64,000 nucleotides of DNA from Neoechinorhynchus agilis. Lineage: Eukaryota; Acanthocephala. The stretch lies in assembly GCA_051530055.1 (NCBI GenBank), contig CM121343.1, forward strand, positions 3,038,001 through 3,102,000, given 5' to 3'. The notes beneath the pieces were generated by a model that saw only the letters and a list, made by a program, of their open reading frames with translations, made no database searches and was not told the origin of the DNA. Below, piece after piece: positions 10,017 to 19,872 of this stretch. Positions within the stretch are counted from its first letter, which is position 1. Each line of letters opens with the position of its first letter. A program made the position numbers and the translations under genes.

Positions 10017-12457
10017 ATGGATTATTTTCTCCGTTCCACCAACACTCCGTCGATGAGTACCATGCATTACTCCAGTAAGTAAAACGTTTAGTATGATCTG
10101 TGCCCCCAGTTAGGCCAATAGAATTAAATCAAGAATCTAGTTCAAACTCGTCGTTGAACTCACTAAATGAACACTTGAAACCGGGAGAGCTTCTGGATCT
10201 GTCACCTCCGGTGAATGTACGACTTCAGGCATCATCGGCCTCGGCGGCATCATTTGCTGTGGCGTCTATGAATGCCACCACTACCACCACCACTACCACC
10301 ACCACTACGGCGGCTAACGCCGCCACGGTCGTGACCAGTCCAGATAAAGGACGTGAATTCGACCAAAAGTTGTTCGACATTTTAAGGGTGGAACCCGAAG
10401 ACCTGGCAAGTCAGATTACAGTACTTGATTGGCCAGTATTCAAGCGGATTGAACCCTTTGAACTGACTAGTTGTGCGTGGAATACCAAGCATAAACTTAC
10501 AAAGACTCCTAATATTGTACAATTTATTCGGCGGTTCAATCATACAAACTTTTGGGTCCAACACGAAGTGTTGCATGCAGCCGGGGTACGAGCTCGGGTG
10601 GATATAGTATCGCATATGATAAAAGTGGCAAAACGGCTACTCGATTTGAATAATATCAACGGTTTAATGGCCGTAGTAACCGGTTTGCAGAGTGCTCCGG
10701 TTTATCGGCTTGAATCGACGTGGAATGTAAGCAAAGGCTCTAAAGTATTCTCATTGTACAAACACGTCCGTGATATTTAGGCGTTGCCAAAAAGAGATAG
10801 AAACGCATTCAACGCACTCACCGATCTCTTATCAGAGAATGAAAATAGACGGAAGCTTAGGGATCATCTTTCCATGACTCGACTTCCATGTATTCCGTTC
10901 CTGGGACTATACCTAACAGACCTAGTCTACATTGACACCCTCCACCCACATACTGGAGGCATCGAGAGTAATCAGCGACGAAACCTAATGAACAATATTT
11001 GTAGAGTTATTTCGGAATTCCAACAATCCAATTATTCGTTCCTTCGCCAATTTGACTACATTCAAAAATATTTGCATTCCGTTAGGTATATTGAGGAATT
11101 GCAAAAATTCGCCGAAGACGACAATTTCAAGTATGTGAAAATCACTTTTTATCATCTCATTAATTCACTATTCAGATTATCCTTATTGCTGGAACCATCC
11201 GCTTGTGCATCACCGCCACCGCCACCACTACCGCCACCATCACTACTACCACGGCCCTCATCATCATCGTTCATTATTAATGGAGAAACCAATAAAGTGT
11301 CAATTGTCAGTGGTGCTAATCTCAATCAATCAAAAGTTGCAAATGTCAATAAGTCAACAAAGAAGAACATTGCGACCACGATCAATCCGATTTATCCACT
11401 TTCTATGATATCGGTTGTTGACGTTATTCTCTAAACAAAGGAAAATAATGCTTTTATGCTCTAAAACTCACTTTGTCAACAACCGGTATGTGGCACAAGT
11501 ATGGCGATTGCCGATTATGGGCTATTCAATAACCCAAAGCGAAGAACTCAATCCGGTGCTGACCATCAGACACTCACCGTGCTGGCATCTAGCAAACTGC
11601 ACACGAGTGACCGGTTTACTCATCACCGTAAAACAAGAAGTGATGTTACCTGTTTCCAGACAAAACGAAAGCTGGATGATCTGAAAAACAAGTCTTTACT
11701 CGATGATAGTGTTCTCGATGAAGATGCTGATACTCGTAGAAGCTCAACGGAATCACCCCCACTGGAAGAGCCATGTTGTCGAATGGTATCCAGGAACTTT
11801 AGAGAATCACTATTAAGGAGTGTACGTTTTCCAGGATTATCGTCTGGAGTGTTTTCTCCAAATGACAAAAATTCTACTACTGCAATGCAGAACGAAGTTA
11901 GAGTTAAGATCAAGTTTGAAGGTCCTCTAGCACGAAGGACCCTGTTGCGAGGCTTTAAGAACCCATTATATGGAGGATGGCGGACATTATGGGTTAGCCT
12001 AACATCACAGTGCCATTTAATGTTGTTTAAACCAATATCTATGTCATCCGTATCGATGGCTTGGATTTTCTCCTCCAAAATGAATCTTAAAGAACGTAAG
12101 GCATTCGCTGTCAAACCGTACAAATGCTACGGTCTGACAAGCAGATGTATGCTATTCATGCTGGACGACCAAGATGGACTAGGAAAAGAAAGTACAAACC
12201 AGTTTCAACTTAACGATCTCAGGAAAGGTAATGTGTATAAATTCCGAGCTGACGATCATGAAAACGCTAAGAAGTGGTTCGAAAACTTGTCGGGAGCCAT
12301 TAAGCGCTTGAAAAGGCAACAGAAACCCGGTTGGCCTACTTATAGTAAACTCTGTGAAAAGAATAAAGGAGAACAAATTACTGCAGAGTTGAAAACCGAC
12401 GCCGATTCATGTAGTAACTGGTCTGCAGATGACAATGATTTGATTTATTTTGATTAA
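10017..12457 (+). CDS. RALGPS: RalGPS: Ral guanine-nucleotide exchange factor with RasGEF and PH domains
   Basis: The gene encodes a Ral-specific exchange factor that loads Ral with GTP at membranes. Exon 1 (ATG 10017-10074) joins across a 35-nt intron to 10110. The RasGEF domain runs from FDQKLFDILRVEPEDLASQI through TVLDWPVFKRIEPFELTS, FNHTNFWVQHEVL and LNNINGLMAVVTGLQSAPVY, with a 54-nt intron (10727-10780) joining TWN to ALPKRDRNAFNAL. A 45-nt intron (11131-11175) follows DNFK. Next come a proline-rich stretch with PxxP motifs (about 11205-11265), an unresolved intron between about 11400 and 11500, and a last exon with a C-terminal PH domain (GPLARRTLLRGF ... ENAKKWFENLSGAIKR). The stop is at 12455. 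This RasGEF, PxxP, PH order is that of RalGPS1/2. A poly-threonine run of ACC/ACT codons sits near 10276-10310 before the GEF domain. Confidence 0.9.
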
Positions 12458-13122
12458 ATATTCTTCACTTGTTTTTTGAAATTGTGAAGTCGTGGAGGTG
12501 CTTATATCTATTTATTGCAAAAAGGATTTTTGAGCCAATCCGGCGAAACTTTATATTCCCGTACCACTTTTATATTATTGAATCTAACTCAAACGAATCG
12601 TTTTTGCTCTTCCAGAATTTAACTATAGCAAAACATGTCCATACTTCGACTCCTTAGAGCAGGTATTAAAATGTTTTAAATTGGTGAAAATTAGACGTAA
12701 CACGAATTATATTTATCATTGTTTCAAGATTGAATTGTTCATGTTTTGCAATTTATTAAATTCGATATTTCGGCACAATATTTTGCATTTTTCAAGGTTG
12801 TTTAGGTGTTTTGATATTAAAATTTCTCTTGGTATCATGTTTTTGTGATAATAGGACGTGCTCTTCAATTTTAACATTGACGTGTTCGAATCAGACATCT
12901 TAAAAGCCACATAAGACAAAAAGAATTTAATGTGTTATATTTAAGGAGAAATCAATCGATTCTGTTGTGACTTTAATGTTATGTCAAAGCGTATTTACAT
13001 GCTATTTTTTGAAAATAAATATCGTAAGTCATTTCGTATTTCCGGTTGGATTAGCAGTGTAGCATACGATAACAAGGTTTGTTTCTTATACAGTCACAAT
13101 TCTATTTTGTGCATTGATCGAT
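12458..13122. other. Convergent intergenic region
   Basis: This is the AT-rich 3' space between RalGPS (plus) and RhoGDI (minus). It contains a stretch (about 12725-12830, with atatttcggcacaata and tttttcaaggttgttta) that resembles the interior of the foldback element at 55344-55491, so it may hold a diverged relative. No gene is seen. Confidence 0.4.
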
Positions 13123-13773
13123 TTATTTTTCACTACCATCCTTTCCGACAATCCTAAGAGTCCATTCCCAGTTTGCATATTCAGTACCATAATCGTCGAA
13201 GATCACGCATTTCATGATATACTTTCCTCTAGCGATTAGACCTTTAGGTGCATATTCCATTGGACTTTCATACACATTTCCTTTTAAGCAAGGGGCGTGA
13301 CTTCCAATCATGTAAATGCTTTTATCGGTCACGGCAATATGTTGCATTAGAGCATTGCTTTTTTTGATATTAACGTGCAATTGAAGACCCGTGACAATAT
13401 CACGTTGAACATAGTATTCTAGACGAAACTTGTAAGGACAACCTTCCTGTAGCTGGATTTCCTTCTTGGTATGTTCTTCGAGTTTCGACCGTTCAAGCGA
13501 GAAATTCACAGTTTCTACTATATCGCTCTTATCAAAAATGAGAAGGTGAATCGTTTTTGGTATGACACATCTTTCGTCATCCACGTCCAATATAATCGGC
13601 TCAAATGATGGTAGCAATTCTTGTTTGTATCGAAGAAGACTCGCATCACTCGCGTCTTGCTTGAGAATGTCGCTTAAATTACGACGCACCGGTGGTCTAT
13701 ATGAGCTATGAAGCTCATTGGCGGGCTCCGTCTTTCCTTCTTGGTCACCTTCGTTGTCATCGTCGAAATTCAT
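13123..13773 (-). CDS. ARHGDI: Rho GDP-dissociation inhibitor (RhoGDI)
   Basis: An intronless 216-residue frame starts with ATG at 13773 and ends with TAA. RhoGDI extracts prenylated Rho, Rac and Cdc42 from membranes and keeps them inactive in the cytosol. The acidic N-terminal arm (NFDDDNEGDQEGK) is followed by the regulatory helix region (SLLRYKQELL). Next is the immunoglobulin-like fold with family landmarks: LKEGC-like block read as LQEGCPYKFRLEYYVQRDIV, then TGLQLHVNIKK, then MIGSHAPCLKGNVYESPMEY, then APKGLIARGKYIMKCVIFDD and a final WEWTLRI strand. Length and order match the usual ~200-residue family. No missing block is visible. Confidence 0.95.
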   Translation of the reverse strand: MNFDDDNEGDQEGKTEPANELHSSYRPPVRRNLSDILKQDASDASLLRYKQELLPSFEPIILDVDDERCVIPKTIHLLIFDKSDIVETVNFSLERSKLEEHTKKEIQLQEGCPYKFRLEYYVQRDIVTGLQLHVNIKKSNALMQHIAVTDKSIYMIGSHAPCLKGNVYESPMEYAPKGLIARGKYIMKCVIFDDYGTEYANWEWTLRIVGKDGSEK

Positions 13774-14439
13774 CTATGACTACTTATCGTCAAAGGGAGC
13801 AGCAACGAAAGGAAGGCAGTATCGATCTTGAAGGCAATAGGTACCTTTACAAAACTTATCTCTCGATATTGTGAAGCTAATCTGGGAGCCTTAAGGCGTG
13901 ACGATATATAATAAACCTTTTGTGTGTGTGTGTGTGCTTTCGAACATGGAAGCGACGGCAAGGTGCTGAGGAGCTCTCCCCGTAGGGAGATTTTTCACAA
14001 TCATGAAGATTGATGGCAAAATAGAGAGAAACCTGCCTGTTGCGAGGGCAAATTCCGAAATCCGCATGCGTAACAACGATTTTTGATTGGCTGCGCTTTA
14101 CCAAAATCAGCCAATGACCTTCACGCATCAAAACCACGGCAATATTTTCAAATTGAGTAAGATTTTTCGCTTAAAACTTATAAAGCTTGTGTCAAAGAAC
14201 GTATTAAACCGATGTCGACCTCAGTCCGTACGTCTTCCTCTAATTTATTCAGAACGCCTTAGTGGGAAATTCGTACCGAAAACTTCCTGAAATAGTCAAT
14301 AAAGCATTATGTATCTTTGCGCTCTCCCCATGTCTCATGTACACCCCTATCTCCCATACACCTGTCGCAAAGACGTAATAACAATTTCTCATTCTCGACT
14401 AGACATGATAAAGTATCTTATGCACTATAACCCATTTTC
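13774..14439. other. Intergenic region with a TG microsatellite
   Basis: The stretch holds a short (TG)n run at about 13920-13936. The plus-strand 67-codon frame at 14087-14290 is followed by an AATAAA near 14300. I do not recognise its product and it may be chance. Confidence 0.35.
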
Positions 14440-14819
14440 TTAAAAGTCTACTTCGAACGATTTTGACCCATACGGCGGCTACTACGAATTGTCCACTCAC
14501 GAACATTTGTACGACGCATTAACGGGCTCGTTTCGCTCGATCGGTAGCAGCAACATTTGTGAAACAAAAAGTGGCGGTGGGACGAGAGGTCTCCAATGCA
14601 ACTACCGAAGATCTTATTTTACCTAAACCGAAACGGCAAACGTGTGACTCAGATAGTCGACCTTTTATTAGAATGATCAAAAACTTCGAGCTGGATCTAA
14701 AGCCCTTACATCACCTTATAAATTCCGGAAATGAACAGTTTGAAACTTGTGTTGCTTCTTATGGTCAGCGGTTTCAGTTAGGGCAATTCGAGGTCCGCTC
14801 AAATCTCACGGGAATCTAA
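14440..14819 (+). CDS. Possible small gene, unrecognised
   Basis: After an acceptor-like ttttcttaaaag near 14449 a frame reads NDFDPYGGYYELSTHEHLYD and so on. A second, shifted frame continues to a stop at 14817 (starting VAVGREVSNATTEDLILPKP and ending with an FEVRSNLTGI-like tail). The two could be joined by a very short intron near 14540-14570. The composition looks protein-like, but I recognise no domain. No convincing start codon was found. Confidence 0.25.
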
Positions 14820-15216
14820 ATGTCTACTCGTTTACCTCCTTTCCCAGCCTTACGACTTGTGTAGGTCGAAAGCGATGTACTTTCTAGTTAGTGGGAACAT
14901 CAAATCCTGATTTGGTGACATTCCGTGAGGGTTTTGATCGGGCTCTATTTTTCTAGAGCTGAATTTAGGTCATTTCTGAGTAATCTATGTCCAATATCCA
15001 TATTTTAATCAAAGGAAATTCCGCCATCCGAACAATCTTCTGGAATGCACATAAGCTTCATACCTGCGCTTTAATTCGGCCAATGATCCTTTGCAAAAAT
15101 GACTATTTGCTCATTTATGTCCTAATTTAAATCAATGATAATGTGAAGACGAGAAGGTGCTCGCTTTGAGATTGCATCTATAAAAGATATTAAGTATCAA
15201 TGTGCGGCGACCTTTT

Positions 15217-15402
15217 TCCACGGCTGATAATTTTCCTTGGGCACACAGCCCACCGATCTCCTCTAAAGAGTTTGTACATCCTCGTCCGGATTCTCAGGTA
15301 CCTCCCGATGAGGCGGGACTCAGTGAGTTTCCTCCTCCCTTCATCGAGGTATTTCGTCCCCTTTGGTTCCCTTTGACCCAAACTGGGATCAGGGGCAGTA
15401 GT
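15217..15402 (+). repeat. Dispersed repeat related to the foldback family
   Basis: Both ends match a segment near 55020-55240 on the opposite strand: ccacggctgataattttcct with a cacacagccca block at the left, and tttgacccaaactgggatc at the right. The core tttgtacatcc ... ccggattctcaggtacctcc also occurs inside the foldback at 35163-35363. This is probably a non-autonomous transposon fragment. Confidence 0.6.
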
Positions 15403-15838
15403 CCACTTGACCACCTCGGCACAACTGCGGAATGTACAAACTAAGCCAGTTTTAATTTGTTAATTCAGAGCCATTGAATTTTTCTATTTAGCCGGTAACA
15501 TTTATTAAGAATCGATTAAACCACTGGTGTGAAACTCGTCATTGATCTCCGACCGGCTATTCCCACCCGAACGGACATCCCCCGAATCGGATTTGCCCAT
15601 TCTACCGAGCCCATGATCTATTCAAAAATCAACAATTGGACATCAAAACTTAAACTATCATGAACCGGACGAAAGACCCAACCTAACAATCTCTCCTGCG
15701 ATTCTAACTTCTTAAGTAACAAATAAACGCGTTATTATTGGCTGATTTCCAATACGCCATTTTAAGCACAATTAGAAAATCGATCAGGAAGAACCCGTTG
15801 ACTTCGACTTGGGTTATCGTCCTTTGAAGAAACCAAGG

Positions 15839-16715
15839 ATGCCGCTCCCACCTTCCCTGGCCAATAAGCTTGCGAAACGAGGTATTATAAACCCGTTTAA
15901 TGTCTCGGATGACGAAGAGCCAACTCCTGTGCCTCCTCGTATGGATCTGATCGAGGTTGAACCTGTAACTCTTTGTCCTGATCGCTGTAAACCTTACCAC
16001 CGTTGTTTGGAATATTGCTCCAGGAGGTTGGTTTGTGTAGGTTTTATGGCATTAAAACTTTTTCTCCATGTGATTGCTTAACAGATACGGATTGGTGCCA
16101 TTTTGCCCGGATGAAAAAAATGAGAGGCGGAGGAAGCGGAGCTTGATTCTTTATCCCTTACCGTCGAACTGGCGACAGATTGGCGATCCCAGAACGTTCG
16201 TTTCACTTTTATTTCGCGTTTTTAATGCGGCTTTAGTAATCGATGCTACTATTGGGATACGGAAACGGATATGGTTTCTTGGCTGCCTCCTAATCATCCA
16301 CGAGCTAATATATGTCAAAGTAACCGCCAGCGTGGTCCCGAAGATGGAATTGTAGCTCAAGCTGCTCCCGTCCATAATCAGAACGCCATAAGACAAATGC
16401 GAAGCGAAAAAAAGGTTCGGCATTTCAGTTTTTGTACGGTAGCTAATTTAGGCTTTAAAGGATCAGATCAAAAGAATGATCGGGGGAAAGGATAGTCGGT
16501 TCAGTACCAAATCCAAAAGCAATATTGACCCCATGGATCCTTCCTCATACTCCGATGTACCTCTCGGAGGATGGTCTGATGGCCTTGATTGCAAAGTTAA
16601 GACAGGCGTGGATGACACGGTCAGTGGTCCATTATTTCAATCGAGACCATATCCTAACCCGGGACAAGTCATAAGAATGAACGCCAAAAATCTAAAAAAG
16701 AGCGATTCAAACTGA
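15839..16715 (+). CDS. PQBP1: Polyglutamine-binding protein 1 (PQBP1), four exons
   Basis: PQBP1 is a nuclear WW-domain protein that works in pre-mRNA splicing with the U5 15-kD protein and binds polyglutamine tracts in vertebrates. Exons are 15839-16026, 16085-16195, 16237-16414 and 16452-16715, with introns of 58, 41 and 37 nt; all three joins keep the frame. The N-terminus MPLPPSLANKLAKRGI is the family start. The WW domain spans exons 2-3: LPSNWRQIGDPR, then CYYWDTETDMVSWLPPNHPR, with both tryptophans and the YYW core present. The C-terminus holds the conserved U5-15kD-binding tail: DPMDPSSYSDVPLGGWSDGL, then KTGVDDTVSGPLFQSRPYPN and PGQVIRMNA. The polar-amino-acid repeat region between WW and tail is short, as in other invertebrates. 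The frame is open upstream of the chosen ATG, but the conserved start fixes it. Confidence 0.95.
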
Positions 16716-16792
16716 TAATTTCTCAGAAGATAAATATTAGTAGAAACTCATATTTGAATTGGAGATGCTTTTATCATAATCCTCCAGATCGC

Positions 16793-16913
16793 AAAATATT
16801 TTATTGAGAGATATTTCGAAAGAGGGAGCCGCTAACACTTATAACAAACAAAAACCAATGAATCGATGTTTTCTCTTTCGAAATTTCTCTCAATATAATA
16901 TTTGATAATTACT
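16793..16913. repeat. Short foldback (inverted-repeat) element
   Basis: The left arm aaatattttattgagagat plus atttcgaaagag is mirrored by ctctttcgaaatttctctca plus atataatattt. The arms are about 30 bases, imperfect, around a ~55-base loop. This fits a MITE-like remnant or a hairpin; no coding content. Confidence 0.6.
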
Positions 16914-17074
16914 TCAGTCATCTCGAGGGATTTTCCCTTGACGATCGTATTGGAATAAACATTTTTTAATGGAAGATTCGATCGGTATTTAGATGAGATC
17001 TTAAAAATTCTTTAAATGGGGTCCCCTCATGGCGAAGTATTAAGTGAAACTAAATGTCAAACTGGAATTATTGT

Positions 17075-17125
17075 TCAGAATAAACAAACTGATGATGAAC
17101 CCGACGAGGTTCGCAGAACGTCTTT
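17075..17125 (+). repeat. Relative of the LINE-tail foldback arm
   Basis: The sequence actgatgatgaacccgacga then ggttcgcagaacgt parallels actgacgataaacccgatga then ggttcgaaacgt at 31570-31600. It appears to be a diverged copy of the same element end. Confidence 0.45.
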
Positions 17126-17639
17126 AATCGAAAAAAATCTTTTACTGCGGGTGTAGACTTCTAAACAATAATTCTAATCACATTCCCCGGTACCTCCTCA
17201 CATATCGAAATTTTTGAATGTCAAACGATCTTGGAAACCCCTTAACTAACAAATAGACATTTCTTGTTCGACTCTTGGTCATGCAAACAAAATTGGATGT
17301 TCTCTACGTGAGGACACATTTCTCCAGAGCTCATCGTCTATTTTCCATCAAAATTAAAGTCGATATCAGTGTACATGCTGTTTTTTATTTTTTGAACTTT
17401 ATGCTCCATATCTTTAATGTTGGTCATTTTTGGCAAGTCGATGCTAAAAACTTAATTTGAATCAAGTTCTAACTTGATAACAACACTTATTCATGTCAAT
17501 AGTTTCAATTTTTACAAAAACGTGTTTTTATTTATTATCAAGGCCTCATACACTCTTGTTAGTTTGTGACCTCTTTTTTGGCCCCTTTCGGCGGGTTTTT
17601 TTATTATTGAAGAGTCGACCCTAAAACCCGGGATTCCGG

Positions 17640-17900
17640 CGTAGGGACGGATTCAGGACAGAACTTTCACACAACGGAGGCGCTAAGCCGCTCTCGAAGA
17701 GGCAGGGCCAACCCCCTTTGGGGCGGATGGGTGATCCCAAACTTAATCCCAACCCTTTCAGCTGCCTCGCACACCCGTGGAACCCAGCGACCGGTGGCGT
17801 TGAACCTTCGACATGTCAAGCGCATTATGAACGCGCACACCACACGGCCACTGGGCCCCCAAAAGGCGTGTGTCAACCAACAGTTCGCTAATAACACCAC
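17640..17900 (-). mobile_element. Penelope-like element fragment
   Basis: The minus strand encodes FNATGRWVPRVCEAAERVGI followed by a proline- and arginine-rich stretch. This parallels the segment downstream of the GIY-YIG-like block at about 905-1040 (FKSIGRWVP ... CEAAERAGIRSEIAH). It is a short, broken fossil of the same family as the element at 318-1140. Confidence 0.5.
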
Positions 17901-18119
17901 TAATTTATGGATTTTTTAGATAAGACAGCATATCGCTTTATTTGCCGCCCTAAACTTAAAATAGAAATATCGTCGACTGCTTTCTTAGTCGCATGCTCTT
18001 CTTTTGATTATCTTTATTTTAGCACTATATGCGATTTTAACGAGATGTTTTATTTTGGACCAATATTTCGGAGTTTACCCTTTTTTCGGGATCTTCCAAA
18101 ACCCACGATCTAGAGAGGA

Positions 18120-19260
18120 AGTTAATACACGGTAATTGAGGTGGCTAACTCATCTCTCCGGTTCAAGACCATAAATCGTCTCACGTTGACAGTCTCCTCA
18201 GTCCCACCTTTCACCTCTTGCGTGAAGAGCACTGCTTCCGCAAGCAAAACTTCCAATGAATCTCCTCTTGCTTGGTACTTCATAACCGTCGAAAGTTTGA
18301 ACCCTTGACCTGGGCGGAACCTTCAGTGGAGTTTGAACCATCATGTCGAAGGAGTAAAACTCCGAAATTTTGGTTTTAAATAAAGCACTCCGTAGTGCTA
18401 AAATAAAGATAATCAAAATGTAAAGGTTTAGAAAATTATGCACAATGTCATGTTTAATCATTTTTAATTCTGAGTTGTTTTTTAATTTAGATTTGTGCTT
18501 GCCGAATCACTTATTCCCGTTATCCTTTATATACACGGCTGTAGAAAACAGTAGATTCTTAAACTACACTTGAACGTTAATACAGTAACGACTAAGTTGA
18601 GACGCCTTTGGTTAAATACAGTCCCCCCAAGGGCTATTTATAAACCTTACGGGAGTCTCTTAATCTATTTCATTAGTTATTGAAATGGTATCATCCTTAG
18701 GCATTGCGTTTTGATCATTTAATTTAGATATAACTTTGTTCGCGAATACATCAACTCGGATTATGCTCTAGAGCACTGTCTTTTTATCCAATATGTACAT
18801 TTTAGTGATCTATCGATCAGATTTGATCTCCGGTACCTTTTATAGCGCTTTCTTTATTTGTATTTGTGGAAAAGCAGAACATAACTGCGGAATTTAAGGT
18901 CACCGCACGTGAATTGAAAAAACTTTCCCATGTATTTTAACGCAAGAAAAATGTCCAATGGCAGAGATTATAGCCTTTACGACGAAAAGATCTACTTCTT
19001 TTTAGCGAATTCTAATAATTGATTTATTTGATAATTTTCGACCTTCGCGTAGGCCTTTTTGGAATAACGAATAACGCTGGAAAATATTTATCGACTTACC
19101 ACCTATTAAATACTGTTTTACGCATTCAATTTTTCCGAATCAACGTTTGCAAACAAAGTGATTTTTATCGCGAAACGTTTGCTTATAATTGTTTAAAACT
19201 TTTGAAGTCGAGTTGCGCTTGTAATACACAAGCAGTGAGGATAATGACATTCTACATAAT
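18120..19260. other. Gene-free spacer
   Basis: No gene is supported. It carries a solo copy of the 127-bp satellite unit's conserved part (18994-19056) just before a LINE remnant. Confidence 0.4.
18994..19056 (+). repeat. Solo fragment of the 127-bp satellite unit
   Basis: It contains tttttagcgaattctaataa followed by ttgatttatttgataatttt and ccttcgcgtaggcc, matching the arrays at 44.9 and 58.0 kb. An isolated copy away from both arrays suggests that the unit came from a mobile element end. Confidence 0.7.
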
Positions 19261-19309
19261 TAATTGGGGAACCGCAGTGTCCCTGAGACTTGGGGTATCG
19301 ATGTGTACA

Positions 19310-19735
19310 TTCCATCGCTACCGTTACGGAGCGACCGTGGAACCATAGGGACGCCAAGGTCTCGTTTGTCGGCAGTCAGGCGACACGCCGAAGTGAACGC
19401 AATTCTTAGTCGTGCCTTGAATACTGTGAATGCGTCCAACATCCTAAAGCCGAACAATCTTTGCGGGCTCGATGGGAACCGTAGCTGAGGAACGCAAAAA
19501 GACAAAATACACGGGCTTGGGTCGAAATCATTATTTCGTTCCCTTTGGCGTTGAGACACTCGGTTCGTTTGGCACCGCAGTGTAAGACCTCATGAAACAA
19601 TTGTCGAAGAGACTGATACGTCCTCCTACAAAACATAAGCCTGGCTGTGCAACGGGACGAAACGCTGCATTTATTGCTTCGACCATTAGACCAATAAGGC
19701 AGCTGAGTGATCCAGAGCGGTGTCGTAAATGATTA
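19310..19735 (+). mobile_element. LINE C-terminal remnant with 3' end
   Basis: Translation gives RHAEVNAILSRALNTVNASN followed by LKPNNLCGLDGNRS, the pattern RHxExN...L.P.GL...DGKRPDG found at the C-terminus of some non-LTR ORFs. A VQRDETLHLLLRPL-like stretch comes further on, echoing SxAVQRGNA. Stops and frame changes mark it as dead. The end, ggcagctgagtgatccagag with cggtgtcgtaaatgatt, recurs alone at 8119-8165 and 34398-34432. Confidence 0.55.
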
Positions 19736-19872
19736 TCCAAACATTTATCAATTTCACATTAAGCTAATAACTGAATGAACAAAAATCGCTAAATATGTGC
19801 TTTTAATTTGATAACTGCTCCAGGCTCATACATGACTGTCTCAACTGCGCTTGTTGTTAATATGCCCTTTGC

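Larger units (their letters stand above)
16716..17580. other. Intergenic region with transposon ends
   Basis: It contains a foldback at 16793-16913 and an arm-like sequence at about 17075-17125. The 61-codon frame near 17275 has no supporting feature. Confidence 0.4.

Noticed and set aside
19691-19735. ggcagctgagtgatccagag looks like a tRNA-derived SINE A-box
   Set aside because: No B-box follows at any of the three copies, and one copy directly follows LINE coding remnants, so a LINE 3' end is the simpler reading.
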